This document shows, piece by piece, positions 1-6,896 of a DNA stretch of 10,285 nucleotides (positions are counted from its first letter, which is position 1; each line of letters opens with the position of its first letter). The notes beneath the pieces were generated by a model. It saw nothing but the letters and a program-made list of their open reading frames with translations, searched no databases and was not told the DNA's origin. Source of the DNA: Marinobacter sp. (GTDB taxonomy: Bacteria > Pseudomonadota > Gammaproteobacteria > Pseudomonadales > Oleiphilaceae); contig JAEPMM010000081.1 in the NCBI GenBank assembly GCA_017643965.1, positions 1 to 10,285 of the forward strand. Direction: 5' to 3'. The translations under genes were made by a program, and so were the position numbers.

Positions 1-588
1 AACTGGACCATCAGTACCCGGCCCTCGCGGCTCAGCATCGGCGACCGGGAGATTGGCCGGCTCAACCTGGACATCAGCAATTCTGCCGGTCCGTTCGGCA
101 CCCCGCAGCTGGGTGCAGGCGCCAGTAACCCGGAGGGCTCGCTCCTGGCGGTCAATCTGGACAACGGCGTCACCGGCGACGGCATGCTGGTTGCTGCCGA
201 GCAGGCGGATACCGCGCCAGCATCCGGACGCTTTCGGCTCCAGGGATTCAGCATGGGGCTGGCTTTCGGCGAGAACCGGCTACGCCATTTTGACAATGCC
301 CTGCTCACCATCTACTCGTCCAGTGACGCAACCCTGGCGCAACGTACCATCGAAATCGTGCATTCCGTGGCGTCGGAGAGCGTTTCCACACCGGTGCTGC
401 AGGACGGAGACACTGTGGCGCTGGCCTACACCGTGGGTGCCGGCGGCCAGGTCACCTTCACGGCGGAGGATCTCACGCTGGAAGGCTTTGTTACCGGCGA
501 TCAGGATCAGTTTTTCCTGCAATTGCGAGACAGCGCCGCCGGCGAGCAAAGCCTCGGTTTGTTGATGGCCACCCGCCTGCCGGATTGA
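1..588 (+). CDS. Unrecognised protein, C-terminal 195 residues (5' end outside window)
   Basis: An open frame runs from base 1 (frame 1, first residues NWTISTRPSRLSIGD) to the TGA at 586-588, so the start lies upstream of the window. The visible 195 residues are rich in Gly, Ala, Thr, Ser and Asp and alternate short hydrophobic and polar stretches, as in beta-rich exported or surface proteins. There is no membrane helix, no Cys and no catalytic motif that I recognise. The frame is preferred over the overlapping Arg/Ser/Pro-rich reading at 53-565 because its composition is protein-like and its stop sits directly before a promoter and the next gene. It is probably not in one operon with the next gene, since a promoter falls in the 52-bp gap. 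I assign no function; the beta-rich exported character is inferred from composition only. Confidence 0.7.
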   Translation, partial: NWTISTRPSRLSIGDREIGRLNLDISNSAGPFGTPQLGAGASNPEGSLLAVNLDNGVTGDGMLVAAEQADTAPASGRFRLQGFSMGLAFGENRLRHFDNALLTIYSSSDATLAQRTIEIVHSVASESVSTPVLQDGDTVALAYTVGAGGQVTFTAEDLTLEGFVTGDQDQFFLQLRDSAAGEQSLGLLMATRLPD

Positions 589-600
589 TGTCTTAGAACC

Positions 601-609
601 TGTTATAAT
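601..609 (+). promoter_or_regulatory. Extended -10 promoter for the glucosaminidase gene
   Basis: The sequence TGTTATAAT is an exact match to the sigma70 extended -10 consensus (TGnTATAAT), with the hexamer at 604-609. A good -35 at 17 bp is missing; TTGATG at 585-590 is only 13 bp away. This is usual for extended -10 promoters. Transcription would begin near 616, giving a leader of about 25 nt before the ATG at 641. Confidence 0.65.
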
Positions 610-640
610 TCGGGGCATATCGAATGTAACGAGAGGTTTT

Positions 641-1549
641 ATGTCTGCTGGATTCCGGGCGCTTTCACTGGTTCTCCCTCTGCTGGTTGCTGTCATCTGG
701 GGCAGCTTTCACACACCGGCCCCGTACAGCCGCGGTGATGACGATGGCTCCGACGTGGTGCTGTCTTCGCTTCCGCCACTGCCCTCCTGGGCAGGCGACG
801 AGCTTCCGGACTTCAACCAGTACCGCGACGCCACCGAGCGCAAGGCGGCTTTCTTTTCCTTTCTCTACCCCCGTATTGTGCTGGCCAACTCCCGCATTTT
901 GATTGAACGGGACTATCTGGACGCGCTCTCCAGAAAAGACGAGCTCAGCAGCTCGGAACGCACCTGGTTGTCGAATCAGGCGCAAAGACTGAGAGTTGAC
1001 GAGGAGCCCGGAAGCCCCGAGTTGTTCGATCGCCTGCGCAAACGGCTGGATGTGATATCACCGTCGCTGGTGCTGGCCCAGGCCGCCAACGAGTCAGCCT
1101 GGGGCACCTCTCGCTTTGCCACCCGGGGCAACAACCTGTTCGGCCAGTGGTGTTTCTCGAAAGGCTGCGGGCTGGTGCCCCTGGGCCGTGCCGAGGGCGC
1201 CACTCACGAAGTCGCGAAGTTTGCCTCCCCCTACCGTTCCGTGCGGGCTTACATACAGAACCTGAACCGCCACCCCACCTATCAGGTATTACGGGATGTG
1301 CGCCTCGAGCAACGGGCCAACGGCAAGCTGGCGTCGGGGTCAGCGCTGGCCGCCGGCCTGATCGGCTATTCCGAACGCGGCGAAGACTATGTAAAAGAGA
1401 TTCGCAGCATGATCCGCTACAACAACCTCAACTACTTTGACCTGGCGTTCAGTGACTCGGTGGATGGCAGCACCAGCATGGAGCTGAAGCATCTGGCCTC
1501 GGCCAACCGCGAAAACAGCCTGATGCCTGACCACAAAACCGCGGATTAA
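641..1549 (+). CDS. bax: Secreted Bax-family glucosaminidase (peptidoglycan hydrolase)
   Basis: 302 residues; E. coli Bax is about 274. Residues 1-28 form an uncleaved anchor or signal peptide (short basic start, then hydrophobic LSLVLPLLVAVIW). The middle has the Bax-like segment LPDFNQYRDATERKAAFF (residues 55-72) followed by helical sequence. The glucosaminidase domain (lysozyme-like fold) spans about 135-265: LAQAANESAWGTSRFA with the probable catalytic Glu151, then NNLFGQWC (164-171), the SPYRSVRAYIQNLNRHPTY segment (196-214), and GYSERGEDY (242-250). The family cleaves beta-1,4 bonds next to N-acetylglucosamine in peptidoglycan; this activity is inferred from family membership. The start is the first ATG after an extended -10 promoter, with GAGAGG at 631-636 as ribosome binding site, four bases away. 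The acyltransferase gene follows after 24 bp, probably on the same transcript. The C-terminal 40 residues are poorly conserved-looking. Confidence 0.88.
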   Translation: MSAGFRALSLVLPLLVAVIWGSFHTPAPYSRGDDDGSDVVLSSLPPLPSWAGDELPDFNQYRDATERKAAFFSFLYPRIVLANSRILIERDYLDALSRKDELSSSERTWLSNQAQRLRVDEEPGSPELFDRLRKRLDVISPSLVLAQAANESAWGTSRFATRGNNLFGQWCFSKGCGLVPLGRAEGATHEVAKFASPYRSVRAYIQNLNRHPTYQVLRDVRLEQRANGKLASGSALAAGLIGYSERGEDYVKEIRSMIRYNNLNYFDLAFSDSVDGSTSMELKHLASANRENSLMPDHKTAD

Positions 1550-1558
1550 CGCTTTACC

Positions 1559-1565
1559 GGGGGAA
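1559..1565 (+). promoter_or_regulatory. Ribosome binding site of the acyltransferase gene
   Basis: GGGGGAA lies eight bases before the ATG at 1574, in the 24-bp gap after the glucosaminidase stop. With no promoter visible in this gap, it supports translation from a shared transcript. Confidence 0.6.
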
Positions 1566-1573
1566 TTCCAACG

Positions 1574-2509
1574 ATGCTAGACTTTTTACCTGCGCCGCTG
1601 AAAGGCACACTGGCGGCGCTGTTGATACTGCTGAATACCCTGATCCTGTTTCCGGTGCTGATTGTGTTCGCGCTGCTGAAACTGATCATCCCGGTGACGT
1701 CCGTTCGCAAGCTGTGCACCGTTGCCCTCAACACCATCGCGTTTATCTGGATCGGCTTCAATAACCGCTTTCTGGACCTGCTTCACCGGATCGACTGGGA
1801 CGTACGCGGCGCGGAGAATCTGAGCCGGGAGCACTGGTACTTCGTGACCTGCAACCACCAGAGCTGGGCTGACATCCCCGCCATTCAGTATGTGCTCAAC
1901 AGCCGCATTCCCCTGCTGAAATTCTTTCTGAAGAAAGAACTGATCTGGGTGCCTTTTCTTGGCGTTGCCTGGTGGGCGCTGGATTTTCCGTTCATGCACC
2001 GGCACACCAAAGAACAGATTGCCCGCCGGCCTGAGCTCAAGGGCAAGGACATTGCCGCCACCCAGGCCGCCTGCGAAAAGTTCCGCTACACCCCGGTCAC
2101 CATCTTCAACTTCATGGAAGGCACCCGCCTGACCCCCGCCAAGCATGCGGGCCAGAAGTCTCCGTACAAGCACCTCCTCAAGCCACGGGCCGGTGGCACA
2201 GCCTTCGTTCTGGGCGCCATGGGCGAGATGCTGCACACCATGCTGGATGTGAGCATCGTGTACCCGGATGGCAACTCCGGCTTCTGGGACTTTTTGTGCG
2301 GTCGCACCCGCCGCATCGTTATCGACGTTCAGGTGCGGGAAATTCCCCAGCGCTTCCTGGGCATGGATTATGAGGGCAGCCGCGAGGTGAGAACGGACTT
2401 CCAGCGCTGGGTCAGCCAGCTATGGGCGGAAAAAGACGCGCGGATCGAGGCCCTCAAGAATGAAACCGAGGGCAACCCGGAAACCGTAGGTCGGGTCAGC
2501 GAAGCGTAA
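1574..2509 (+). CDS. yihG: YihG-type 1-acylglycerol-3-phosphate acyltransferase
   Basis: 311 residues, matching E. coli YihG (about 310). Two hydrophobic segments near the N-terminus (about 12-40 and 47-62) suggest anchoring in the inner membrane. The PlsC-type acyltransferase motifs are present: block I NHQSWAD with His95 and Asp100 (HX4D), and block III MEGTR (181-185). The segments ELIWVPFLGVAWWALDFPFM (122-141) and RRPELKGKDI (151-160) closely resemble E. coli YihG from memory, which is the reason for the symbol. The family moves an acyl chain to the sn-2 position of lysophosphatidic acid; YihG is regarded as an accessory enzyme beside PlsC, with effects on fatty acid composition. It probably shares a transcript with the upstream glucosaminidase gene. 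The last seven residues (GRVSEA and the preceding Val) are encoded within a REP-like palindrome. Substrate preference cannot be read from sequence. Confidence 0.87.
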   Translation: MLDFLPAPLKGTLAALLILLNTLILFPVLIVFALLKLIIPVTSVRKLCTVALNTIAFIWIGFNNRFLDLLHRIDWDVRGAENLSREHWYFVTCNHQSWADIPAIQYVLNSRIPLLKFFLKKELIWVPFLGVAWWALDFPFMHRHTKEQIARRPELKGKDIAATQAACEKFRYTPVTIFNFMEGTRLTPAKHAGQKSPYKHLLKPRAGGTAFVLGAMGEMLHTMLDVSIVYPDGNSGFWDFLCGRTRRIVIDVQVREIPQRFLGMDYEGSREVRTDFQRWVSQLWAEKDARIEALKNETEGNPETVGRVSEA

Positions 2510-2515
2510 CCCGAC
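2486..2515. repeat. GTAG-type REP-like palindrome overlapping the acyltransferase stop codon
   Basis: The tetranucleotide GTAG (2486-2489) is followed by arms GTCGGGT (2490-2496) and ACCCGAC (2509-2515), with an inner AGC-GAA-GC pairing. This layout matches the repetitive extragenic palindromes (REP) of Pseudomonas and related bacteria, which carry GTAG or GGAG before an imperfect palindrome and are mobilised by RAYT transposases. It covers the last codons and TAA stop of the acyltransferase gene and ends 21 bp before the end of the converging regulator gene. Neither strand has a T-tract after the stem, so it is not a classical terminator, though a transcript stem here could still protect the 3' end. 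An alternative stem GTCAGC (2495-2500) with GCTGAC (2517-2522) overlaps it. Confidence 0.6.
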
Positions 2516-2536
2516 AGCTGACGCTCAATACCCTGC

Positions 2537-5233
2537 TCACAGAAGCCCCAGCTCCCGCGCCCGAACAATGGCCTGGGTGCGGGATTTCACTTCCAGCTTG
2601 GCGTTGATGCGCCTGGCGTGGGTTTTCACGGTGTGCAGGGAGATGTGCAGGCGGTCGGCAATCTCCTGGTTGGAGAGGCCGTTGGCGATCAGCTCCAGCA
2701 CCCCCTGCTCCCGGTCACTGATAGGCTCCGCCAATGGTACGGCGTTGACCTTCGCGGCTGACAAACCATAGAGCTGACCAAGCGCACGGGTAAACTCGCC
2801 CTCCGGCAATTGCGGATAGGTTTTCTCCATCAGCTCGCTCATTTCTGTTCGCAACTCTGCGAAAGGGCTGATGAAATGCTCGCGTGCGGCAACATTGACC
2901 GCCTGAGACAGCAATTTCTGGGCCGCACCCACGCCCTTCTCCCGCAGGACCACCACGCTTTCCAGCAGCCGCAGATGCAGATCAACCGCAAATGGTGTCA
3001 CCCGACCACTGTTAAGCCGGATGCTCCTGAGCGAGTCCGCAGCTTTCACATCATCGCCTCGGGCCAGTTCGATACGCACCTGCAGCGAATCCAGCAAACC
3101 GGGCATCATTGGGATCAACTCGGGCACCCGACGGCTTGCCCGATAGGGCTGCAGGCGCTCCATGGCATGGCTTGCGCTCTCGATGTTTCCGGTCGCCAGC
3201 CAGCAGCTGGCTTTCAGGGCCTCCAGAACTGGCAGGTACGCGGATTCGTCCACCTGCCAGGCATGCATGGTGCGCTCTGCCCTGCCGATCCACACAAACG
3301 CGTCTTCGAGCCGCCCCTGGGTACGGCAGATCAGCACCCGCAAGGCCATGGCCAGCAACAGGCCGAGGTCACGGGTCTGTTCTGCGTGCCGGCCACAGGT
3401 GACCAGTAGTCGATCCGCTTCCGCCTGGCGCCCCTGGTGCCAGAGCACCAGGACCAGATTGAGCTGCAGGCGGGTCTCGCCGACCCGGGTCGGACGCATG
3501 GTCTCATTCATGATGGTATCGAGGCCGGTACGCAGCAGTTGCTCCGCGTGGCGCAAGGCGCCCTTACCCAGCTCAATCCGCGCGTGGGTATACACCGCCA
3601 GCACTTCCGCACCCGTATCTCCGGCTTCCCGCGCCGGCCGGGTCGTCGCGCGGTTGGCCTCACGGGCCTCGGCAAAGCGACCGGCGGCACAAAGCGCGCT
3701 GGATCGCACCATTTGTGTGACCAGCTGCCCCTGGGTGGACAATGACTCTGCCGACAGTGCCAGGTCAGCAGCTTCCAGTGCCTCCTCTACATGTCCTTCG
3801 CCCCGCAGGATAAACGCCTTGAGCGCATTGATGCGGCCCGCCATGGCGTCGCTTTCCTGCGCCTCAAGGCCATCCATCAGCGCCCTTGCCTGCCCGAACT
3901 GGCCGCCGATGGCATGAACCCAGCTGTACACCACGCGAAGCCGCGTGCTTTGCTCGAGCAAGCCCATGGGCAGCGAGCGGCGCAGACGCAGAAGCGAGGC
4001 GGTATCCTGTCCGATCAACAACGCTTCTGAGCCTTCAGAGGCAATGCGCACGGCCTCATCGCTGTTCTCCGACAACAACGCGTACCGGAGGGCCTCTGGC
4101 AGTTGACCGCGCTGGCTGAACCAGCGACTCGCCGCCAGCGCCCGCTCAGACGCGCCATCAAGAACAGAGCTTCGCAGCCACTCGTGCAGCAACGGATTGA
4201 AACGAAACCAGCGCCCACGGCCTGACAACGAACGCAACGGAAGGCCCGCTTCCGCCGCCACCGAGGGTCGGAACCCCGGGTCGCAGGAGGGATCCGTCAG
4301 GCATCCGAACAGATCGTCCGACACCAGATCCATCTCTGCCATGATGCGCAAAGACCTTTGCTGCGGCGGAGTCAGCCTGGCAAGCACAGAGTCCCGCAGA
4401 AACCGCTCAACGCTGATGGTTTCCTGGATCGGCACCCGTGATTCGGCCAACGCCGAGAGCTCGCGTTGATACAGTGCAAGAGGCGTAACCCAGCCGTCGG
4501 TGATGGAGTAAAGATGGTCCACCGCCACCGTGGTCAGTTGGCTGGTGGCCAGCGCACGGTCATAGAACTCGAAGGTTTCCCGGCGGGTGAGCTCGAGGGA
4601 TTCCGGCCCGAAACGGGTGAACCGGCCTTCCAGCTCGGACTTGTGGGTTTCAAAGGGCAATGGCTTGCGGGACACCAGCGCCAGTGACAGGCCTTTCGGC
4701 AACTCGGTGAGCAACTGCTCAAGCAGCTCAATCACCACGGGATGGCTGAGGCACCCCAGGTTATCCAGTACCAGCACACCGTGACGATCAGCCTGCTGCC
4801 AGTATTCGTTCGCCAGCATCAGCGACAGCGCCTCGCTGAGGTTCGCTGATGAGTGAGTCAGGGAGGTTTCCGCGGACGCCTGGGGATTCAGGGCAATCGA
4901 TAGCAGGGTCAGTAGTCGGGACGGCTCGTTGTCCTGAACCGTGAAGCCGATCCATTTGACCCGCTCCGGCGGGCAGTTAGCCGCATGCAAAGCCGACAGC
5001 AAGGCGTGGGATTTACCGTAACCGCAGGGCCCCTCAAGATACACCACCGCGCCGGGTTCAAGCGCAGCCTGAATCCGCCCGGTAAGACCCGGTCGCTTGA
5101 GATCATCGGAAGGTGGAGACGGAATCCGGACCCGCTGCTTGAGCAGATCCCTGACCAGTTCACCACGATAACCTCCTGCCGCAACCGACTGGAACTCATC
5201 GTTGGCGGCACTGCCATCATCAAATGGTTTCAC
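2537..5233 (-). CDS. MalT-like LuxR-family transcriptional regulator (large ATP-binding, STAND-type)
   Basis: 898 residues, the length of MalT/LAL-type regulators (about 900). The N-terminal NTPase has Walker A GPCGYGKS (residues 68-75) and Walker B VLVLDN (153-158), a sensor-like ALVSRKPLP (185-193), and the GW motif TDGWVTPLALYQREL near 245-259. A long Ala/Leu/Arg-rich helical middle resembles the TPR-like inducer-binding repeats of MalT. The C-terminal LuxR helix-turn-helix is at 839-898, with SNQEIADRLHISLHTVKTHA. The family binds ATP and a small inducer, oligomerises and activates sigma70 promoters. The start is GTG at 5231-5233: it follows an in-frame TAA at 5246-5248 and has GGGG six bases upstream. 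No maltose genes are nearby; the codirectional DUF1302/DUF1329 genes immediately upstream are the obvious candidate targets. Inducer unknown. Confidence 0.9.
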   Translation of the reverse strand: MKPFDDGSAANDEFQSVAAGGYRGELVRDLLKQRVRIPSPPSDDLKRPGLTGRIQAALEPGAVVYLEGPCGYGKSHALLSALHAANCPPERVKWIGFTVQDNEPSRLLTLLSIALNPQASAETSLTHSSANLSEALSLMLANEYWQQADRHGVLVLDNLGCLSHPVVIELLEQLLTELPKGLSLALVSRKPLPFETHKSELEGRFTRFGPESLELTRRETFEFYDRALATSQLTTVAVDHLYSITDGWVTPLALYQRELSALAESRVPIQETISVERFLRDSVLARLTPPQQRSLRIMAEMDLVSDDLFGCLTDPSCDPGFRPSVAAEAGLPLRSLSGRGRWFRFNPLLHEWLRSSVLDGASERALAASRWFSQRGQLPEALRYALLSENSDEAVRIASEGSEALLIGQDTASLLRLRRSLPMGLLEQSTRLRVVYSWVHAIGGQFGQARALMDGLEAQESDAMAGRINALKAFILRGEGHVEEALEAADLALSAESLSTQGQLVTQMVRSSALCAAGRFAEAREANRATTRPAREAGDTGAEVLAVYTHARIELGKGALRHAEQLLRTGLDTIMNETMRPTRVGETRLQLNLVLVLWHQGRQAEADRLLVTCGRHAEQTRDLGLLLAMALRVLICRTQGRLEDAFVWIGRAERTMHAWQVDESAYLPVLEALKASCWLATGNIESASHAMERLQPYRASRRVPELIPMMPGLLDSLQVRIELARGDDVKAADSLRSIRLNSGRVTPFAVDLHLRLLESVVVLREKGVGAAQKLLSQAVNVAAREHFISPFAELRTEMSELMEKTYPQLPEGEFTRALGQLYGLSAAKVNAVPLAEPISDREQGVLELIANGLSNQEIADRLHISLHTVKTHARRINAKLEVKSRTQAIVRARELGLL

Positions 5234-5452
5234 ACTTCGCCCCGTTTAAGTCCGGCAAGCGGGCATCAGACAAGACCCATGTTCCCGGAATATGCATTCT
5301 ATGCATGTTTATGCGGGTACCATCGTCGGGTACGCCTTTAGTATGAAGGAGAGGTTAAACCAAAGGAGGGGTTAGCTGCAAAACTTTGACTTGCTGAGGG
5401 TTATTTCCGAGGCAAATAAACAGCGGCGAGGTATCAAACCGTTTTGGCAAGC
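5234..5452 (-). promoter_or_regulatory. Leader and promoter region of the LuxR-type regulator gene
   Basis: This gap of roughly 220 bp between the terminator and the regulator gene has no plausible gene. It holds ATGCAT at 5292-5297 and again at 5301-5306 (each a palindrome, so the pair also forms a dyad), GGGTAC at 5315-5320 and 5328-5333, and near-identical direct repeats AAGGAGAGGTTA (5346-5357) and AAGGAGGGGTTA (5363-5374) spaced 17 bp apart. TAGAAT on the minus strand near 5295-5300 is a possible but weak -10 without a recognisable -35. Because the terminator insulates the gene from the upstream operon, its own promoter must lie here. Confidence 0.45.
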
Positions 5453-5484
5453 AAAAAAAACGGCGGGCCAAGGCCCGCCGTTTT
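5453..5484 (-). terminator. Strong intrinsic terminator of the DUF1302-DUF1329 operon
   Basis: CGGCGGGCC (5461-5469), a two-base loop AA, and GGCCCGCCG (5472-5480) form a perfect 9-bp GC-rich stem. It is extended by four A-T pairs and, on the minus strand, followed by eight T residues (A8 at 5453-5460 on the plus strand). It starts 17 bases after the DUF1329 stop. On the plus strand only four T residues follow, so it is mainly a minus-strand terminator. Confidence 0.93.
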
Positions 5485-5501
5485 CAGACAAACGTTCTGT
5501 C

Positions 5502-6863
5502 TTACCGTGTGCCAGCGCGGCGCAGAGCCGCCGGCGTGTAGTCACGGGAACTGCGGCTGACGCCGAAGGTGTACGGATCATTCTCTTCGTTGGTCAGACC
5601 AAGAGCCAGATAGCGGCCTGAGAGCAGATCGTACAGAGTTTCAATGGCGTACCAGGGAACCTGGACATCATAGAACTGCATGGCGTGGGCTTCAGCGACA
5701 CGCCACAGTTCGCCGCGGCCATCGTAGTGATCAATCACAGCAGCCTGCCAGGTGTCTTCATCAATGAAGAAGTCACGCTGACCATAAATGTGACGCTCAC
5801 CCTCTTTCAGGGTCGCACGAACGTGCCAAACACGGTGAAGTTCGTAGCGAGCAAGGTCCTGATTGATATGACCGGCTTTGACGATGTCATCGTAACTTAC
5901 GCTGCGATCAACCAGTTTGTAAGAGTTGTACGGGATGTACATCTCTTTCTTGCCCACAATCTCCCAGTTGTAACGGTCCGGAGCACCGTTGAACAGGTCG
6001 AAGTTGTCGGTGGTACGCATGCCGTCCGCTGCAGTACCCGGACCGTCATAAGCAACCTGGGGCGCACGGCGAACACGGCGCTGGCCGGCGTTGTATACCC
6101 AGGCACGACGGGCTTCAGCCACCTGGTTCAGCGTGTCGTGAACCAGCAACACGTTGCCTGCGAGCCGAGCAGGTGCAGTGATTGCCTGCTTGAAGTAAAA
6201 CAGGACGTTGGGATCTTTTGAAGGATCGAAGTCTTCAAGGCTGGCGCGCCATGTGAACTCGTCCTGGAATTTCACCACACTGTAAGCGCCGTTTTCGGTC
6301 GGTGTTACCTGTCCAACGTTACGCTGCACAGATCCACCGCGGTAGCGAGTGATGTGATTCCAGATGACTTCAACACCCTCTTTGGGGAGAGGAAACGGCA
6401 CGCCCTCCTGGTAGTTCTCAATGCCGTTACCACCTGCAACCAACTCCGATGTTGTCGCGTTCTCTACGGTCTGATCCATGATGGCCTGGGGATAAGTCGC
6501 CGTGCGGCGAGTCTCATAGACCGGGATTTTGTAGGTGTCGTACTTTTTGATCATCGCGACTTGGCCTGCAGACAAATTATCCGCGTACTCATCGACGTTG
6601 CTTTGATCAATGGTGAACTTGACCTCATCGTCCGCAAACGGATCCAGATAGATGCCGTCGTCGTTATACCCTGCCGGTGACTCTTTCAGGCCACCATCCC
6701 ATGCCGGGATCTCACCACCGTTGCCGGCTTTCTCCGCGCCAATCGGGGTCAGGGAATCGCCTAATTTGGCAGCTTCCTCAGCGGATACCGCGCCGAAGGC
6801 ATTACCCGCAACCAGAGTTGCAGCCAATACGCCTGAGGCCAGTAGTTTCTTGTTCAGTTTCAT
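5502..6863 (-). CDS. DUF1329 periplasmic protein (LolA/LolB-like fold family)
   Basis: 453 residues, typical for the DUF1329 family (PF07044). A Sec signal peptide covers about residues 1-24 (MKLNKK, then hydrophobic GVLAATLVAG, cleavage near AFG or VSA28). The mature N-terminus carries the family-typical LGDSLTPIGAEKAGN (35-49) and GEIPAWDGG; the rest is rich in aromatic residues, with many Tyr and Trp. No Cys follows the signal, so it is not a lipoprotein. As I recall, the family is grouped with LolA/LolB-like folds, which bind lipid in a half-barrel; that would suggest carrying a hydrophobic molecule across the periplasm. Function remains unproven. The gene lies 33 bp downstream of the DUF1302 gene, with GAGG at 6872-6875 eight bases before the ATG, and is followed by a strong terminator, so the two genes form an operon. 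Confidence 0.9.
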   Translation of the reverse strand: MKLNKKLLASGVLAATLVAGNAFGAVSAEEAAKLGDSLTPIGAEKAGNGGEIPAWDGGLKESPAGYNDDGIYLDPFADDEVKFTIDQSNVDEYADNLSAGQVAMIKKYDTYKIPVYETRRTATYPQAIMDQTVENATTSELVAGGNGIENYQEGVPFPLPKEGVEVIWNHITRYRGGSVQRNVGQVTPTENGAYSVVKFQDEFTWRASLEDFDPSKDPNVLFYFKQAITAPARLAGNVLLVHDTLNQVAEARRAWVYNAGQRRVRRAPQVAYDGPGTAADGMRTTDNFDLFNGAPDRYNWEIVGKKEMYIPYNSYKLVDRSVSYDDIVKAGHINQDLARYELHRVWHVRATLKEGERHIYGQRDFFIDEDTWQAAVIDHYDGRGELWRVAEAHAMQFYDVQVPWYAIETLYDLLSGRYLALGLTNEENDPYTFGVSRSSRDYTPAALRRAGTR

Positions 6864-6871
6864 TTAAATTA

Positions 6872-6875
6872 CCTC
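6872..6875 (-). promoter_or_regulatory. Ribosome binding site of the DUF1329 gene
   Basis: GAGG read on the minus strand, eight bases before the ATG at 6861-6863. The rest of the 33-bp intercistronic gap holds only a 12-bp palindrome AACGAATTCGTT (6880-6891), too short to be a terminator, so readthrough from the DUF1302 gene is expected. Confidence 0.65.
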
Positions 6876-6896
6876 GTTAAACGAATTCGTTCCGGT

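Noticed and set aside
280..1203. Several 70-138 codon minus-strand frames opposite the first two genes
   Set aside because: They show no recognisable motifs and oppose genes with clear motifs or continuous protein-like sequence.
2486..2536. Bidirectional terminator at the convergent junction
   Set aside because: The palindrome is not followed by a T-tract on either strand, so it is recorded as a REP-like repeat only.
3162..3917. 251-codon open frame on the plus strand, antisense to the LuxR-type gene
   Set aside because: Its translation is Ser/Arg/Ala-rich low-complexity sequence, it has no ribosome binding site, and it lies wholly within a well-supported gene; it is a GC codon-bias shadow.
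5343..5375. Ten-codon open frame (MKERLNQRRG) on the plus strand upstream of the terminator
   Set aside because: It arises from the AAGGAG direct repeats, has no ribosome binding site and reads toward a minus-strand gene; no evidence for a leader peptide.
5386..5414. TTGACT at 5386-5391 as a plus-strand -35
   Set aside because: No -10 occurs at suitable spacing and transcription would run into the terminator and antisense to DUF1329.
6880..6891. 12-bp palindrome AACGAATTCGTT between the DUF1302 and DUF1329 genes
   Set aside because: As RNA it makes only a four-pair stem without a T-tract; nothing suggests an operator or terminator inside this operon gap.
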